Shown: positions 1 through 10,845 of the stretch, piece after piece | Layout of the letters: each line of letters opens with the position of its first letter | How positions within the stretch are numbered: the first letter of the stretch is position 1 | NCBI GenBank assembly: GCA_032358165.1 | Contig: JAALGY010000011.1 | Span: forward strand, 1,550,001-1,614,000 | From: Diplosphaera chodatii | Taxonomy: Eukaryota; Chlorophyta; Trebouxiophyceae; Prasiolales; Stichococcaceae | Direction of reading: 5' to 3' | Length of the DNA stretch: 64,000 nt | The notes under the pieces: generated by a model | What the model saw: the letters and a program-made list of their open reading frames with translations, nothing else | Told to the model about the DNA's origin: nothing | Database searches by the model: none | Made by a program: the position numbers and the translations under genes

Positions 1-35
1 CCGTTTTGGTGACAGACGGCCTGTCTGCTTTGCAG

Positions 36-1593
36 GGTCTACGAGATGCAGGCAACCTTCCCACAGCAGCGGGCCAGCGCAGGCTGGTGGTGGTAACCCA
101 TGATCGCCAGCTGGGCACAGTGCAGAAAACGGTATGTGCTATCAGAAGCAACAGTGGCGCTGTTGCAGGCGTGCACCCTGAGCGGCACACTTTGGGCGCC
201 CAACCAACAGTAGTCAATACACATGCAGGTGCAGCAGATCAGCGACATGGTGAACGAGCAGCTCAGTTTGCCAGACCCCAAGTGGCTGCTGTCAGTCAAC
301 AGCAAGGTGAAGCTGTCACGCTCGGAGCAAGATGTTGCAGTATGAGTGCGTCGCAGATTAAGGCTCACAATGTTGGCGAATGCTGTGCAGATTTACCTCT
401 GCATAGCTGGCGGGCGTTCGGGTACAGAGCAGATCGTGGGTGTTGCCGTCGCGCAGCGCATCACACGTGCATGGCGATGCACGGACGAGCAGCAGCAGGC
501 AATGCCAGCAGTGGTGGGGAAAGCAGGCAGCAGCCCAGCCACTGCCGGCCAGCGCAGCAGCCTGCTCTGCTCTCGGAAGCGTCCAAAGCCAGTGGGCTTT
601 GCAGCAGACAGCGAGGATACTGACAGGCAGGCAGCGCAGTCAGGGTGCTGCACGCCTGAACAGCGCAGCTTTGCCCCAGGCGATGCTGCGTCTCCCTTGG
701 GCACTTCGACGTCGAATGCACAGGGTGATCCCGTGGCAGTTGCAGCACCGCTGGCAACTCCCTGCAGACTGATATTTGACAGCAACCAGCAGCACACGGC
801 AGGCGGCAGCTCAGCCAGGGGGAGAAAGCTGGACACTCTGGCTCGTTGCTGGGGCAGAAGAAAGTCAGCAGGGGCCAGCAGCAGCACACCAGCGCAGCCA
901 GCAGCTTTGGGTGTCCCTGCTCCGCAGCAGCTGCATTGCAGACTGGCAGCGGCAGCTGATGGCGAGGTGACAAGCCCTGAGGTGCTGCGGCAACCCCTCA
1001 CCCCGCTGCCGGTGGCCACCCCGGCATCTGCAGGTGCCAGTGAGCCCCCAGCCGCTTGTGCGAGTGACATCCCGCCTGCATCTCGCTGCCTGGAGGCCGC
1101 TCAGGGCAGCACAGCATCAGCCGCCAGGGCAGCAGGCCCGCTGCCACCTTTAGACGCCTTGGTAGCGTCTCGGGTGGCATCCAGCGGTCCCGCAGCAGCG
1201 CCACCATTGCAGCACGTCCAGGGGCAGCTGGAACGGCCTGTCCAGCAGCGCATGTGCTGGGAGCGTGCTGATTGTGGCATGCGGGCACTGTGGGTGGCAG
1301 TGGGCTCACGGCGCCAAGGCATCGCCAGGGACCTGCTTGATGCTGCCAGGTGCTGGCTGACTGACATGGAGGCTCAAGCCTGCTGGAAAGAGTTCAGCTA
1401 TCCTGCATTGCACCTCCGCAGTGATCTCAAGCAAACAAGCCTTCTGCCTGCCTGCAGGCAGGACATGGTTTATGGCTATCTGCTGCGGCATGACCAGGTG
1501 GCGTTCTCGCCGCTGACGCAAGAGGGCCTGCGCTTTGCGCAGGCGTATGTAGGCCGGCCTGACGTCCTTTTGTACAATGACCAAATACCGTAA
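36..1593 (+). CDS. CTF7: ESCO/CTF7/ECO1-type sister-chromatid cohesion N-acetyltransferase (5' partial)
   Basis: Acetylates the SMC3 subunit of cohesin during S phase to establish sister-chromatid cohesion (family knowledge). Exons read as 36-131, 235-306, 391-1349 and 1458-1593; all junctions keep frame and the start, with the usual zinc finger, lies left of the window. Recognisable pieces in family order are RLVVVTHDRQLGTVQK, the strand IYLCIAGG followed by EQIVGVAVAQ (acetyl-transferase core), WVAVGSRRQGIARDLLDAAR (acetyl-CoA loop and helix) and the signature ending VYGYLLRHDQVAFSPL ... GRPDVLLYN. Odd points: about 265 residues of low-complexity Ala/Ser/Gln-rich sequence sit between the core strand and the CoA loop, where relatives have a short linker. 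The last intron (1350-1457, 108 nt) is in frame and stop-free. Further introns hidden in the insertion cannot be excluded. Confidence 0.8.
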
Positions 1594-2010
1594 GCAGAGG
1601 TGAACGGGAGTTCCAGTGTACAAGGACGACCCTGCACCACTGAGGCAGGTGCCTAATGACTTTCCGGGTGTGAAACAAACAGGCGCCCAGGCCTGTGCAC
1701 GTCATGACTGAGCCAATTGGTACGGTATGCGACATGCCGGCATTGATCGGGCGCGGCAATCACAAGCCGATACGATGCATATGTTACTCAAGCCTACATC
1801 GACAGGATACACTGAAAAGAACGGCAGATGCTGGAGCACAAACACATGGCTCACCTGGTGCTGACTGGACGACTTCCAACAGCCGTGTGGTGTCACATGC
1901 ATGGTGCAGCTTTGGTGGTGCAGCACATACTGGCCGGCCAAACCCATCTCAACGTGGATTGCAACGTCTGTATGCATGCAAACTGCGCTGCTGTGGGTCG
2001 GTCGTCCACC
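1594..2010. other. Intergenic region, tandem genes
   Basis: Holds the 3' end of the cohesion acetyltransferase and the promoter/5' UTR of the RETICULATA-related gene. The reading frame of that gene stays open upstream to 1828, but it has poor coding character there and no organelle-like leader. No RNA gene or repeat seen. Confidence 0.5.
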
Positions 2011-3093
2011 ATGCGCAGCGTCACCAGCGTCCCTCATGCGCAGCGACTGTCAGCGGCAGGTGCAGTTGAGCTCGCTTGTGGCTGCAGGCCGGTCCACGGC
2101 ACAAGACAGCTGCGTTATGCTTCACATGCCTATCTGCAGCCTGCTCACGGCACGAGGCGGCGGGTGTGCCAGGCAGTGCAGCAGTCAGTTGACGAGCAGG
2201 TATTCGGCAGTCGTGACCCCGTGGGAAACAGCAGCGACAGGTTAGAACTCTCAGACGATGTGGCCATACCAGGAGAGCTGCAACGGGTGGTGACGACTGC
2301 GGCCGTTGCCTCCGAGCTGCAGCAGCGGTATGCAGCGCTACAGCTGAGCCCGTTGGCACCTTTGTTGCGATGGCAAGGATTTGAGGAGAGGCTGCTGGCG
2401 GATCCGTCTTTCATGATCAAAGTCGGCATCGAGGTCGGCATTGGTATATGCACCAAGACAACAGCAGAGGCCACAAAGCGCGGCAGTATGTTCTCCCATG
2501 AGCTGGACTTTGTGGCTGCCAACATCATCATGGCGCTGGTTGCGGACTTCTGCCTGGTGTGGCTGCCTGCGCCACGCGCCAGCTGGAGGTCTGGCGAGAG
2601 CGCTCCGTTGTCAGCACTGCAGAACAGCCCGCTGTACAGTTTTGTGCAGTCGTGCCCAGGCAACTGCTTCCAGACAGTGCAGCCGGGCACCCAGCCGTAC
2701 AGCCTGCAGCAGCGCGCCGGGGCGCTGGCCATAAACTTCGCCAAGCTGCTGGCGGTCGGCACGACAGCCTCGCTGGTGGGCGTCGGCATTATCAATGGCC
2801 TCACTCTGCTGCGCCAGGCGGCTGACCCGACATGGGCGCCCCTGAACCCGCCGCAGAACATCCTGGTCACCAGCCTCTTCTATGGCCTCTATATGGGCGT
2901 GTCGTCCAACCTCAGGTACCAGATCATTGCAGGCGTAATTGAAGAGCGGGTCATTGAGAAGGCATTCCACGACAACCCAAAGCTCTGTGCAATCCTTTCG
3001 TTCGTTGTGCGAACGTCCAACACCTTTATTGGATCGCTGCTGTGGGTGGACTTCATTAGGTTGATGGGCATGCAGTCTGCTGGCCCGCATTAG
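2011..3093 (+). CDS. RETICULATA-related (DUF3411) chloroplast envelope membrane protein
   Basis: Single uninterrupted frame of 360 codons. The start at 2011 sits in a good context (ccaccATG) and gives an Arg/Ser/Ala-rich leader of about 65 residues, compatible with a plastid transit peptide. An upstream in-frame ATG at 1828 is possible. The DUF3411 core follows: FEERLLADPSFMIKVGIEVG, then GICTKTTAE, RGSMFSHELDFVAAN, MALVADFCLVWLPAP (first membrane span), a second hydrophobic stretch around LAVGTTASLVGVGIINGL, and the C-terminal NPPQNILVTSLFYGLYMGVS plus RYQIIAGVIEERVIE and RTSNTFIGSLLWVDF. Plant members are inner-envelope proteins needed for normal leaf and plastid development, with possible transport roles that are not proven. 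Intronless, unlike most neighbours. Converges with the epimerase gene on its right. Confidence 0.85.
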   Translation: MRSVTSVPHAQRLSAAGAVELACGCRPVHGTRQLRYASHAYLQPAHGTRRRVCQAVQQSVDEQVFGSRDPVGNSSDRLELSDDVAIPGELQRVVTTAAVASELQQRYAALQLSPLAPLLRWQGFEERLLADPSFMIKVGIEVGIGICTKTTAEATKRGSMFSHELDFVAANIIMALVADFCLVWLPAPRASWRSGESAPLSALQNSPLYSFVQSCPGNCFQTVQPGTQPYSLQQRAGALAINFAKLLAVGTTASLVGVGIINGLTLLRQAADPTWAPLNPPQNILVTSLFYGLYMGVSSNLRYQIIAGVIEERVIEKAFHDNPKLCAILSFVVRTSNTFIGSLLWVDFIRLMGMQSAGPH

Positions 3094-3727
3094 ACATGGC
3101 TGACCAGTGATTCAGACAATTTTGACCCTGCAATTAAATGAGAGGCGCTATGCAAGAGCTTGGTTGCTGCGCGGAATTGCCGGTAAATTGAGTAGCTTCA
3201 GTGTTGAACTGTTGAACCCTTTTGGTTCATTGTTGCATTTCTGTGCCAGATTGTCTGCTGCCTGCATTGCCCGTGTGATCACATCAGCTGCAAGGAAGTA
3301 GTCAGTTCTCAGCGTGTGCAAGCAGGAGCTTTTGCATGGTAGCACAGCAGTTGGATGCAACTTCTTGGTGCAGCCAGCGTAGGTCTGCAAGAAGCGTGTT
3401 GTGTTGAAGCCATGACTATGGGGTATGTGCGCCTCTTGAGAGCTTCACCACTTTCTGCACGTTGGCCTCCTGCCTCTGGCCGCATCGGATCATGGACGTG
3501 TAGTGCCCAACCTCTGTGCAGCCACCTGGTCTGCATTGTGTGCTGTACAGCAGTAATTGCAAGTATGTTGTGGTGCTTCCGCCCCCCCACTCAAGCGCTC
3601 ATTTCAACAGGTGCTTGCCTTGATGCCGCCGTCACTCGGCACCGATGCACTTGTCAGTGTGCATCATCAGGGCATGACTGCTGAGCTGTCACAAGCGAGC
3701 TCGATGGTGCTGTATGGAAAGCACTGC
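3094..3727. other. Intergenic region between convergent genes
   Basis: 3' flanks of the RETICULATA-related gene (+) and the epimerase gene (-). Somewhat more AT-rich than the genes. No coding, RNA or repeat signal could be supported. Confidence 0.5.
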
Positions 3728-5408
3728 CTAAAGATCCTTGATCTCAAGCGTCTGCTGCGCGCGCCAGTCCTCGCCTGGCTGCACCGTTGCAGGCTTGAAC
3801 TTGGCATTCTCCACGCAGCAGAAGCTCTTGTAGCAGTCCATGTCCGTCCAGGGGCTCCACACCACGACGTCGTTCCACTGTGACGATGTGATGGCCACCG
3901 CCGCACCTGCATGTGGCCATGTGCACCCGTCAGGAGGGCGGTCACATCTCTGGTCGTGGCTGCAGGACCCAGGCCACGCTCGTCCCGAACGGCTGACGCA
4001 CCAAGTGGTGTTGTGATCGGAGCTGGCTCAGCAGGCGCAGCAGCAGCACACTGCCACCTGTCGTGGTCTGCGTCACACTCACCAGTCCCAACGTCCAGCT
4101 CAACGAAGCCGGGCGCGTCCAGATACACCGAGTCAACGGGGCCCGTGAAGTCCACCGCCTCGCGCTCCTCCTTGGCCTCCGGCGGGCTGTTGGCGTCCTT
4201 GGTCTGCAAGGAGGCACACGTCCAACTGTAACGTGGTGCTGCAGGACTGCCCGGCAGCTCCACCTGCCATGAGACAGCAACTCAGCGCCTTCTGCGGCAC
4301 TAAGGAAGGTGCTGACAGCAAATGTGTATATATGCATACTGCGTCAGAGGTTTGGAAGCTGGACGTGCAACGCAACGTCGCAACCGAAAGGGTGCGCACC
4401 TTGTCCAGGTAGGTGAGGCCCTTGAGGCCGTGGACCTTGGCCTTGCCGATGTCCAGCACCTCGAAGTAGGAGTGCAGCGCGGCGGTGAAGGAGAACGGCT
4501 TGTCGTCCTCGTTGATGATGCGCAGGTCGGTGTGCAGGTCCTCGCCGTGCAGGTGCACGCTGTACACCGCCTTGAACTTGTAGGGCCACATCTTGCGCGT
4601 GTACTCGTTGTCGCTGAGCACCAGCTCCACCTGCAGCGGGCAACTCCGGGCATCAGAGCCACGCTCGTTTCACTCAGCAGCCCAGACTGCCCGGCTGGCG
4701 CGTCTCTCATATGCAGCTGTGATCCTTTCCTGCTACTCTGCATGCGAATCCCCACGCCAACTGCCAAAGCCGGGCGTGCAGTCTGCTTTGGAGTGCACCT
4801 GGGGGTCGCGGTCGTCCGGCTGCAGGTCCGCTGACGTGGAGGAGATGGTCCAATCCAAGTTGCGTGCAAAACCGTGCTGCTGCATCTCGCCCGGACCAAA
4901 CTGCGGGAAGCAGTGCGGGATGCCGCCTGAGATGGGCTTCGACCTGTGTTTTGAAAAGGTTTTGCGGGTCATGAGACAATGCCACTTGGCACAACCTCGG
5001 GCAGCTTCATGTCACATCACAGCAGTGTGCGTCACACGTACCCATCAAACTTGGCATCGGGCCGCACATAGAGGACCTCATCACCGCCGGCCATCTTCCA
5101 CGAGGTCACCACCCCACCCAACAGGTAAATCTGCAAGGCATTTACAGCATGAACATAAGTAGTTGGGCATGCCGGAACCGGATGCTGAACATACAGAAAC
5201 CTCTGCGCTGAGCAGCCCAGTCTCCTGCCAGCTGCGACGTCACCTCTGCAGAAGCGCCGCACGTGTGCTGCAGGTGCACCATCGGCAGGCCGCCACGGCC
5301 CGCCTTGACTGCGACGTGCTCTGGGATGCCGAACTTGCTGTTCAGTGCATCGATGTCCTGCTCCACATCTGCTGCTGCAGCACAGCGCACGACTGATCGC
5401 CGTGACAT
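3728..5408 (-). CDS. Glucose-6-phosphate 1-epimerase / aldose-1-epimerase-like protein
   Basis: Six exons on the minus strand: 5408-5244, 5130-5042, 4943-4799, 4630-4400, 4203-4083, 3906-3728; phases close without error. Members interconvert alpha- and beta-glucose 6-phosphate (galactose-mutarotase fold; plant relatives are called apospory-associated protein C). Diagnostic blocks in order: LNSKFGIPEHVAVKAGRGGL near the start, IYLLGGVVTSWK, SKPISGGIPHCFPQFGPGE with HGFARNLDW (catalytic His region), FSFTAALHSYFEVLDI, VDFTGPVDSVYLDAPG, and the C-terminal VVWSPWTDMDCYKSFCCVEN ... PGEDW. The chosen start gives a leader of only about 17 residues before the fold (MSRRSVVRCAAAADVE), so an additional upstream exon with a longer transit peptide is possible. 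The protein lengths between blocks match the family. Confidence 0.88.
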
Positions 5409-5987
5409 GCTGATGCCTGCGCTCCTGAATGCCGGCCTTCTGCTTGATGGGCGGACGGCTGCAGCTGATGTGAGGAGGCAGGACTGTGGCCTGCACGCAC
5501 CGGAGCAGACCCATGCAAAGGGTTGATGCTGATCATGTCATCAAGCGAGACGACACTGGCAACATGCACCCAGGCTGCTCATGCATATGGAGTGTGCGCC
5601 TATGCTCGATCCAGCAGGAAGGATGATGGATATTTAAGGCTAACCCCAACACGCATGCCGGCGCTGCCGTGGTCCGCTCAACAGCGCAGCAGGCAGACCA
5701 GGGTGCGCTGCACCGCTGTAGCATGGCGCCAAGCATATGCTTTCAAGAGGCGATCTGGTGCTGGATCTACAGACAGTGTCAACGGGTATGAGCAGTTGTC
5801 TGATCGGACGCGATGCTTATGCAGAGCTGGAGTCACAACTGATCAATCAGAGGAATGGCATGTGGCAGAGTGGCAGCGAAACGCAATTCGCAAGGAGAAC
5901 CCTGATGCTATGCACCCGGTGCAATATGCTGAGCACCCGCGCGTCACCTCTCACACGGCATTACGCCGATTGCGTTGGTGCGTGCGT
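5409..5987. promoter_or_regulatory. Shared divergent promoter region (epimerase / small TM gene)
   Basis: About 580 bases separating two outward-pointing gene starts, so it must carry both promoters. No TATA-like element or operator could be identified with confidence. Frames in it are short and lack codon bias. Confidence 0.4.
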
Positions 5988-6351
5988 ATGGCTGCTAGCA
6001 AGGGTTCGGCGCTGCAGATAGGCTCCCAGGTGAGGCTGCTATGATTGCAAAGCAGACATCCACCTGCATGACACTCAGTCAAGCCTCAACTTCAACCGGT
6101 TCTCATAGCTGAGGCTAGAAGTGCAGGTCGCCGTGGGCTTGACCGGTCTAGCGATCGGGTACCAAGCTCTGTTCCGGCAGTCCACGGGGGTGGACGACAG
6201 CAAGGAAGCTTCAGCTGCGGTCGGGAAGGCTGCCGCAGCAGGCACAGCAGCTGTTGCACCTGGCGCAGCTGCAGCGTTGCCAAAGCAGCCCTCCGTCGTG
6301 CAACAGCTGGACGAGGAAAGCAAGAATACATCTGGGCGGTACTGGAAGTGA
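5988..6351 (+). CDS. Small predicted one-TM protein, unknown family
   Basis: Two exons, 5988-6029 and 6127-6351, give 88 residues. The intron is canonical (CAG|GTGAGG ... GTGCAG|GTC), and joining it puts the start MAASKGSALQIGSQ in front of a hydrophobic stretch VAVGLTGLAIGYQALF (about residues 15-30), which could be one membrane span. A flexible Ala/Val/Gly segment and a charged tail ending NTSGRYWK follow. I do not recognise the family. The architecture (short N-terminus, single TM, soluble tail) resembles small mitochondrial or plastid membrane proteins, but that is only inference. It ends 141 bases before the SAC1 start on the same strand, so it could alternatively be a 5' exon pair of that gene; however, it has its own stop and SAC1 has a complete N-terminus without it. 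Confidence 0.5.
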
Positions 6352-6491
6352 GACACTGTCCACAAAGCCCAGGGCCCAGCAGTCCAGAGTGCGGCATCTG
6401 CAGGGGAGCTGCGGCGGTGACACCACAGCCCAGCCAACCCAGGCTTGCTGACAACACCAGCAGTGGGTGAAGAGCAGCACCGGCAGTAGTC

Positions 6492-9400
6492 ATGGCAGTG
6501 CAGCTGCACAGCGTGCTTCGCTTCCGCCAGTCTGGCTCCATCGTGCAGCTGCAGCCGTTCAGAGGGCAGGACGTCGATGGCGACACGCTCAGTATCGACC
6601 TCGCCACAGGCAGCATCCTGTTGCAAAAGCAGGTGGGTCGGACCATATGTTGGCATCGTTGACCTGCTCATCTGACGCAACTGCATAGCAGCAGTGCCTG
6701 CGTCGATCAGCGTGGCATGCACCAACAGGGCACTGCATCTGCATGCAGGACAAGCTGGACAAGAAGTTCGACATTGCATTTGGCATCGCGGGCCTTGCGC
6801 AGCTGGCGTCAGGCTTTGCGCTGGTGCTCATTCTTGCTGGCGAGAACGTGAGTTGCCGTCATCATCAGCATGTCATGCGCTGGGCAGTCAATGCATCTTC
6901 AAGGCACATCGAGGTCGACATGAGCATCCGCAACTGACGGATGCTGCGGACGGCTCCATGATGGTCAAGTGAACAAGTCTGATGCAGGTTGGCACTCTGA
7001 GGGAGCATCTTGTGTGGAAGGTCACCAAGACAGTGGTGCTCACAGACAAAGACAACAGCAGCTCTCCTGATGCGTCACTGAATGCCCAGTGAGTGCCTTC
7101 ACAGCTGCCGTTGAGAAGCTTGACACACAGCATGCTATGGCCAGCCAGCACTTTGTGCCCAGGTCTACGGCGCATTGCAGAGCAACAACCTTTCTGCAAC
7201 CGCTCTGTTTGGTGTGCAGCTACGCAGCGCTGCTCAGGGAGGCGTTCAACCCGGCAGGCGCTGGCCGTGGCCTGTTCTTCTCCTTTGATGCGGATGTCAC
7301 CCTGACGCAGCAACGGTGTGTCTGCGCTGGAAAATTTGGGAATATCCACACGTTTGTGTGAGTGACATTGTATGGATTTGGCAGATCTTGGCTTCTGTTG
7401 ATGCAGGTATGCCACCATGACTGCGGACGCTGCGGCAGCGGGCAGGTCGCTGCACGAGCGGGCGGACCCCCGCTTCTACTGGAACAAGCACCTGACACAA
7501 AAGCTCGTCGGTGGGCTGCCAGCACGCAGCATGTTGTTCGGCTGGAGACACAGGGTTCCAAGGCCAGCGCTCAGGCAGGCACCTGCACCCAGCGCGTGTC
7601 ACCAGAAGTGGCGTGACGTGCAGCATCGCCGTGTGCAGGGGAGGGCGCGGGGCGCTTTGCGACGCCGCTGCTGCTGGGCAGCTTCCACCAGATGCGCGGC
7701 CTCAAGTTCCGCAGCCACGACGGCAGCATCACGCTCGTTGGGCGGCGCGCGGCGCAGCGGGCCGGCGTGCGCCACTGGCGCCGCGGCGCCGACCCCCAGG
7801 TCCGACCTGGACAGTGATCAGCGCGAGTCTGACGGATAGTTGCAGTGTTGCTTTGTGTGTGGCTACCAGCAGCACGGCTTCTGTGCATGCTGGCTGCTCC
7901 CTGCCTGCAACCTTTGGCCAGCGGGGACTGTTGGCACTGTCCTTCTGCTATGTCGGCGCAGGGGCGGGTGGCCAACTGCGTGGAGACGGAGCAGCTGATC
8001 GAGCTGTCCAGCCCCAAGGGCAACGTGCTGTCCTCCTTCGTGCAACTGCGCGGCAGCATCCCCCTGATGTGGAGCCAGATCCCCAACATCAAGTACAAGC
8101 CGACCACGCGCATCGCGCCGCCCGAGACGTACGCCAGGGCCTTCGACCGCCATGTGACCGACCTGCTGGACATCTACAAGGTCTGCAGCTGGCCCCTGCA
8201 CTCACGAAGCACTCACATGTGAACGTACTGAACGCGCTGCCACTCCGACTTGAGGCATTGTGTAAGGGCTGAGTGCTTACCATGGCAATCCACATACATC
8301 TGCACTCCCATGCAGGACGTGGATGCCATCAATCTTGTCAACCAGCATGGATCGGAGGGCGTGCTGTACCAGGTCGGTTGGTGTGGTGAACACAGGGTCT
8401 TCACTGTGTCACATAGCAGCAGCACATGCCTGCTTGAGACCTGCCGTGGCGTTAAGTGTTTCGCTGGTGCACAGGCATTTGAGCAGGAGACAAATCGATT
8501 TTCCAAGTCTACATCCGGCTTCCGCCTCATATCCTTCGACTTCCATAAGCAGTGCGGCGCGAAGAAGTACCACAAGTGCGGGATCACAACAGCATGCCCA
8601 ACTGCCCAATTGAGCCGCACCCTGTCTCTGAACAGCCAACCTGTGCCCCTGTGGCACCAAGTACGACGTTTCGACCTCAGTGAATCAGAATGGCACAGCG
8701 TGCATGCGTCAGCGGTGTCTGAGTACACCTGCTGGCGGACCACACTTGGTGGTCACATGCGCAGCCTGGAGAAGCTGTGGGGCGAGGTGGAGGGCGACTT
8801 CGAGCGGTGGGGCTTTTACGCGGAGGGGGGCGAGGGCGGCCCCGTGCGCCAGGGCGGCGCCTTCCGCACCAACTGCATCGACTGCCTGGACCGCTCCAAC
8901 GTCGTCCAGGCACGCACTGTCTTCCTTGGACGCTTGGGCCACTTTCGTCACGTTTGCGGCTGGCGCACGCTGCGTCCAGTGTCAGGCCCCTGGTGCAACA
9001 CCAGCGACATGCACGTGGGGCCGCCCCGCCGATGTGTGCTCCGTCCACTGCGTGTGCAGCTCGCAGAACACATGTGTGTGCCTCCGCAGGGCCTGCTGGG
9101 GCGCAAGCACCTGGAGCACGTGCTGCAGCGGGCGGGCCTGCTGCCGGAGGGCACTGCGCTGCAGACGGCGTACCCTGCGGTGCGCATACCCAGTTGGACC
9201 AACCCTCTGCCGTACTGCCGATGCACTGCCCAAACCCAAACAGCCCCTGCCCACGCGAGCAGCTGCTTCCTCCTCCAGCGGGGTACTGAGACCATTGTCT
9301 CAGAACCGATTCCCTAAGACCTACACAGACATCGACATTGCAGGTGTTCGATCAGTTCCGCATCATCTGGGCTGACCACGGCGACGACGTCAGCCGCCAG

Positions 9401-10310
9401 TATGCCGGCACCGGCGCCCTCAAATCCGGCTTCACTCGCACAGGCGTGCTGTTTGCATTGTCGACCTATACTAACTGGGCACTCCGATGCCTGACATGTC
9501 CCAAAGCTAGTGACATCTCTGGTCCAGGCCAGGTGACCCTCGTCCTGCACCCACCCTGCAGGAAAGCGCACGTATGGCGGGTTGCTGGATGATGGCGTGA
9601 AGTCGGCGATGCGCTACTACCTCAACAACTTCACGGATGGTGCCAAGCAGGACGCCATCGACTTTGCAACTGGCAACTACACCATCAAGAAAGGTGTGAC
9701 ATCAGGACTGCAACAGCTGCTCGTCGACTGTTTGCACTTGCTGTGCTCAACTGCATCATTAAAGTCTTGTAGAAGCTCCGCACGCTTGAGCAACTCCTGT
9801 GCAGACGCGCCATCGCCCTTCAAGGACCACAAGTCCCCGACGCTGCCGCTGCTGGCCGCATCTGTGTCCATTGCATGGGCGCTGTGCATGGCAGTGCTGC
9901 TGATTGCGGTGAGCAGCCTCCTGCCTTCTTGAGAATGCCAATCCATCACAAGCACTTGTTTTCTATCACCAGCGCTGGATCATGGCGCCGTCTGACCAGC
10001 TGACTAGCGAAAGGGTCGGCAGCATGACATGCTGGATCGCAGGGAAAAGGGGACCGCACCGTGATCAACGTCCTTCAGGTGGTGGTGGCGCCGCTGCTGG
10101 TCGGCATCGTCACCTTGAGCCAGGTATTGCTGCTTCACGGCGCCACCCACACCAGCCACACGTATGTGCCGCTATGATCATGCCCTTGATGCACGTGCTG
10201 CACCTTGAGGCCCTGACGTCACATGTGGTGCTGCCTAGGTGTTCAAACGCGGTGCAGATTTGGTACGCCAGCCGCAGCTGTGCCCATTTCTGGCACAGCC
10301 CTGGGATTGA
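6492..10310 (+). CDS. SAC1: SAC1-like phosphoinositide phosphatase
   Basis: Sixteen exons: 6492-6632, 6749-6847, 6988-7088, 7220-7315, 7407-7510, 7639-7799, 7962-8180, 8316-8372, 8475-8575, 8765-8909, 9090-9179, 9344-9443, 9562-9693, 9805-9908, 10043-10123, 10239-10310. They sum to 1803 nt, exactly 600 codons plus stop, the usual length of ER/Golgi SAC1. It removes phosphates from PI4P and other monophosphoinositides. The N-terminal SAC fold (FGIAGLAQLASGFALVLI), ERADPRFYWNKHL, VETEQLIELSSPKGN, RGSIPLMWSQIPNIKYKP and the catalytic CX5R loop RTNCIDCLDRSNV (Cys397-Arg403) are all present, then AGTGALKSGFTRTGKRTYGG. Two C-terminal hydrophobic helices (about 529-550 and 557-575) match the membrane anchor of the family. 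Two introns (8910-9089, 9444-9561) start with GC instead of GT. Confidence 0.93.
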
Positions 10311-10845
10311 CTAAGTGCACCGGCGGGGATCAGTCACAAGGCCTTGTCGAGGAATTCACACTCCGACATGGCACGACATCCTGTACACACGAACAGTCCA
10401 CTATTGTATGCACAGTGGCAAGTGCATATCGGGAGAGGAAGTTAGGATCGGCATGTCCACCCGGGACATGCATGTAAGAGCTGGAAGAGCAGGGCACATC
10501 AAGTGAACTTCTGTTAGTCCCGGTAGCACGCACCATGCCATTCCTATGCAAACCAATGTGCGGCTGGTGAGCCTGTAAGAAATCAGGCATGCTCCTATGC
10601 AAGCTGCAACTGTCCTAATCCTGAACCCTGAATTCATCTTTGCTGCCCCCGCCTGACACACTACAGTGTACAGATGACTAAAATTGTGGTGGCTTTGTGG
10701 GCCAAACCCCCGATGATCGGCTGCTGGCCATTGATGGCACCACAATTAGCCATTGAACCCCCATTCTTCTCAAATGCTTGATGTCTGTTCCACTGGTCGA
10801 CCAATACTTCGGCAGTGTTTGCATGCATACCAGACCCCAGAAGTG
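10311..10845. other. Intergenic region between convergent genes
   Basis: 3' flanks of SAC1 (+) and the desaturase (-). One TGTAA element lies at 10574-10578. Nothing else recognised. Confidence 0.5.
10574..10578 (+). terminator. Putative TGTAA polyadenylation signal for SAC1
   Basis: TGTAA is the usual chlorophyte poly(A) element. This copy lies 264 nt after the SAC1 stop in the convergent spacer. A short motif, so support is positional only. Confidence 0.3.
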
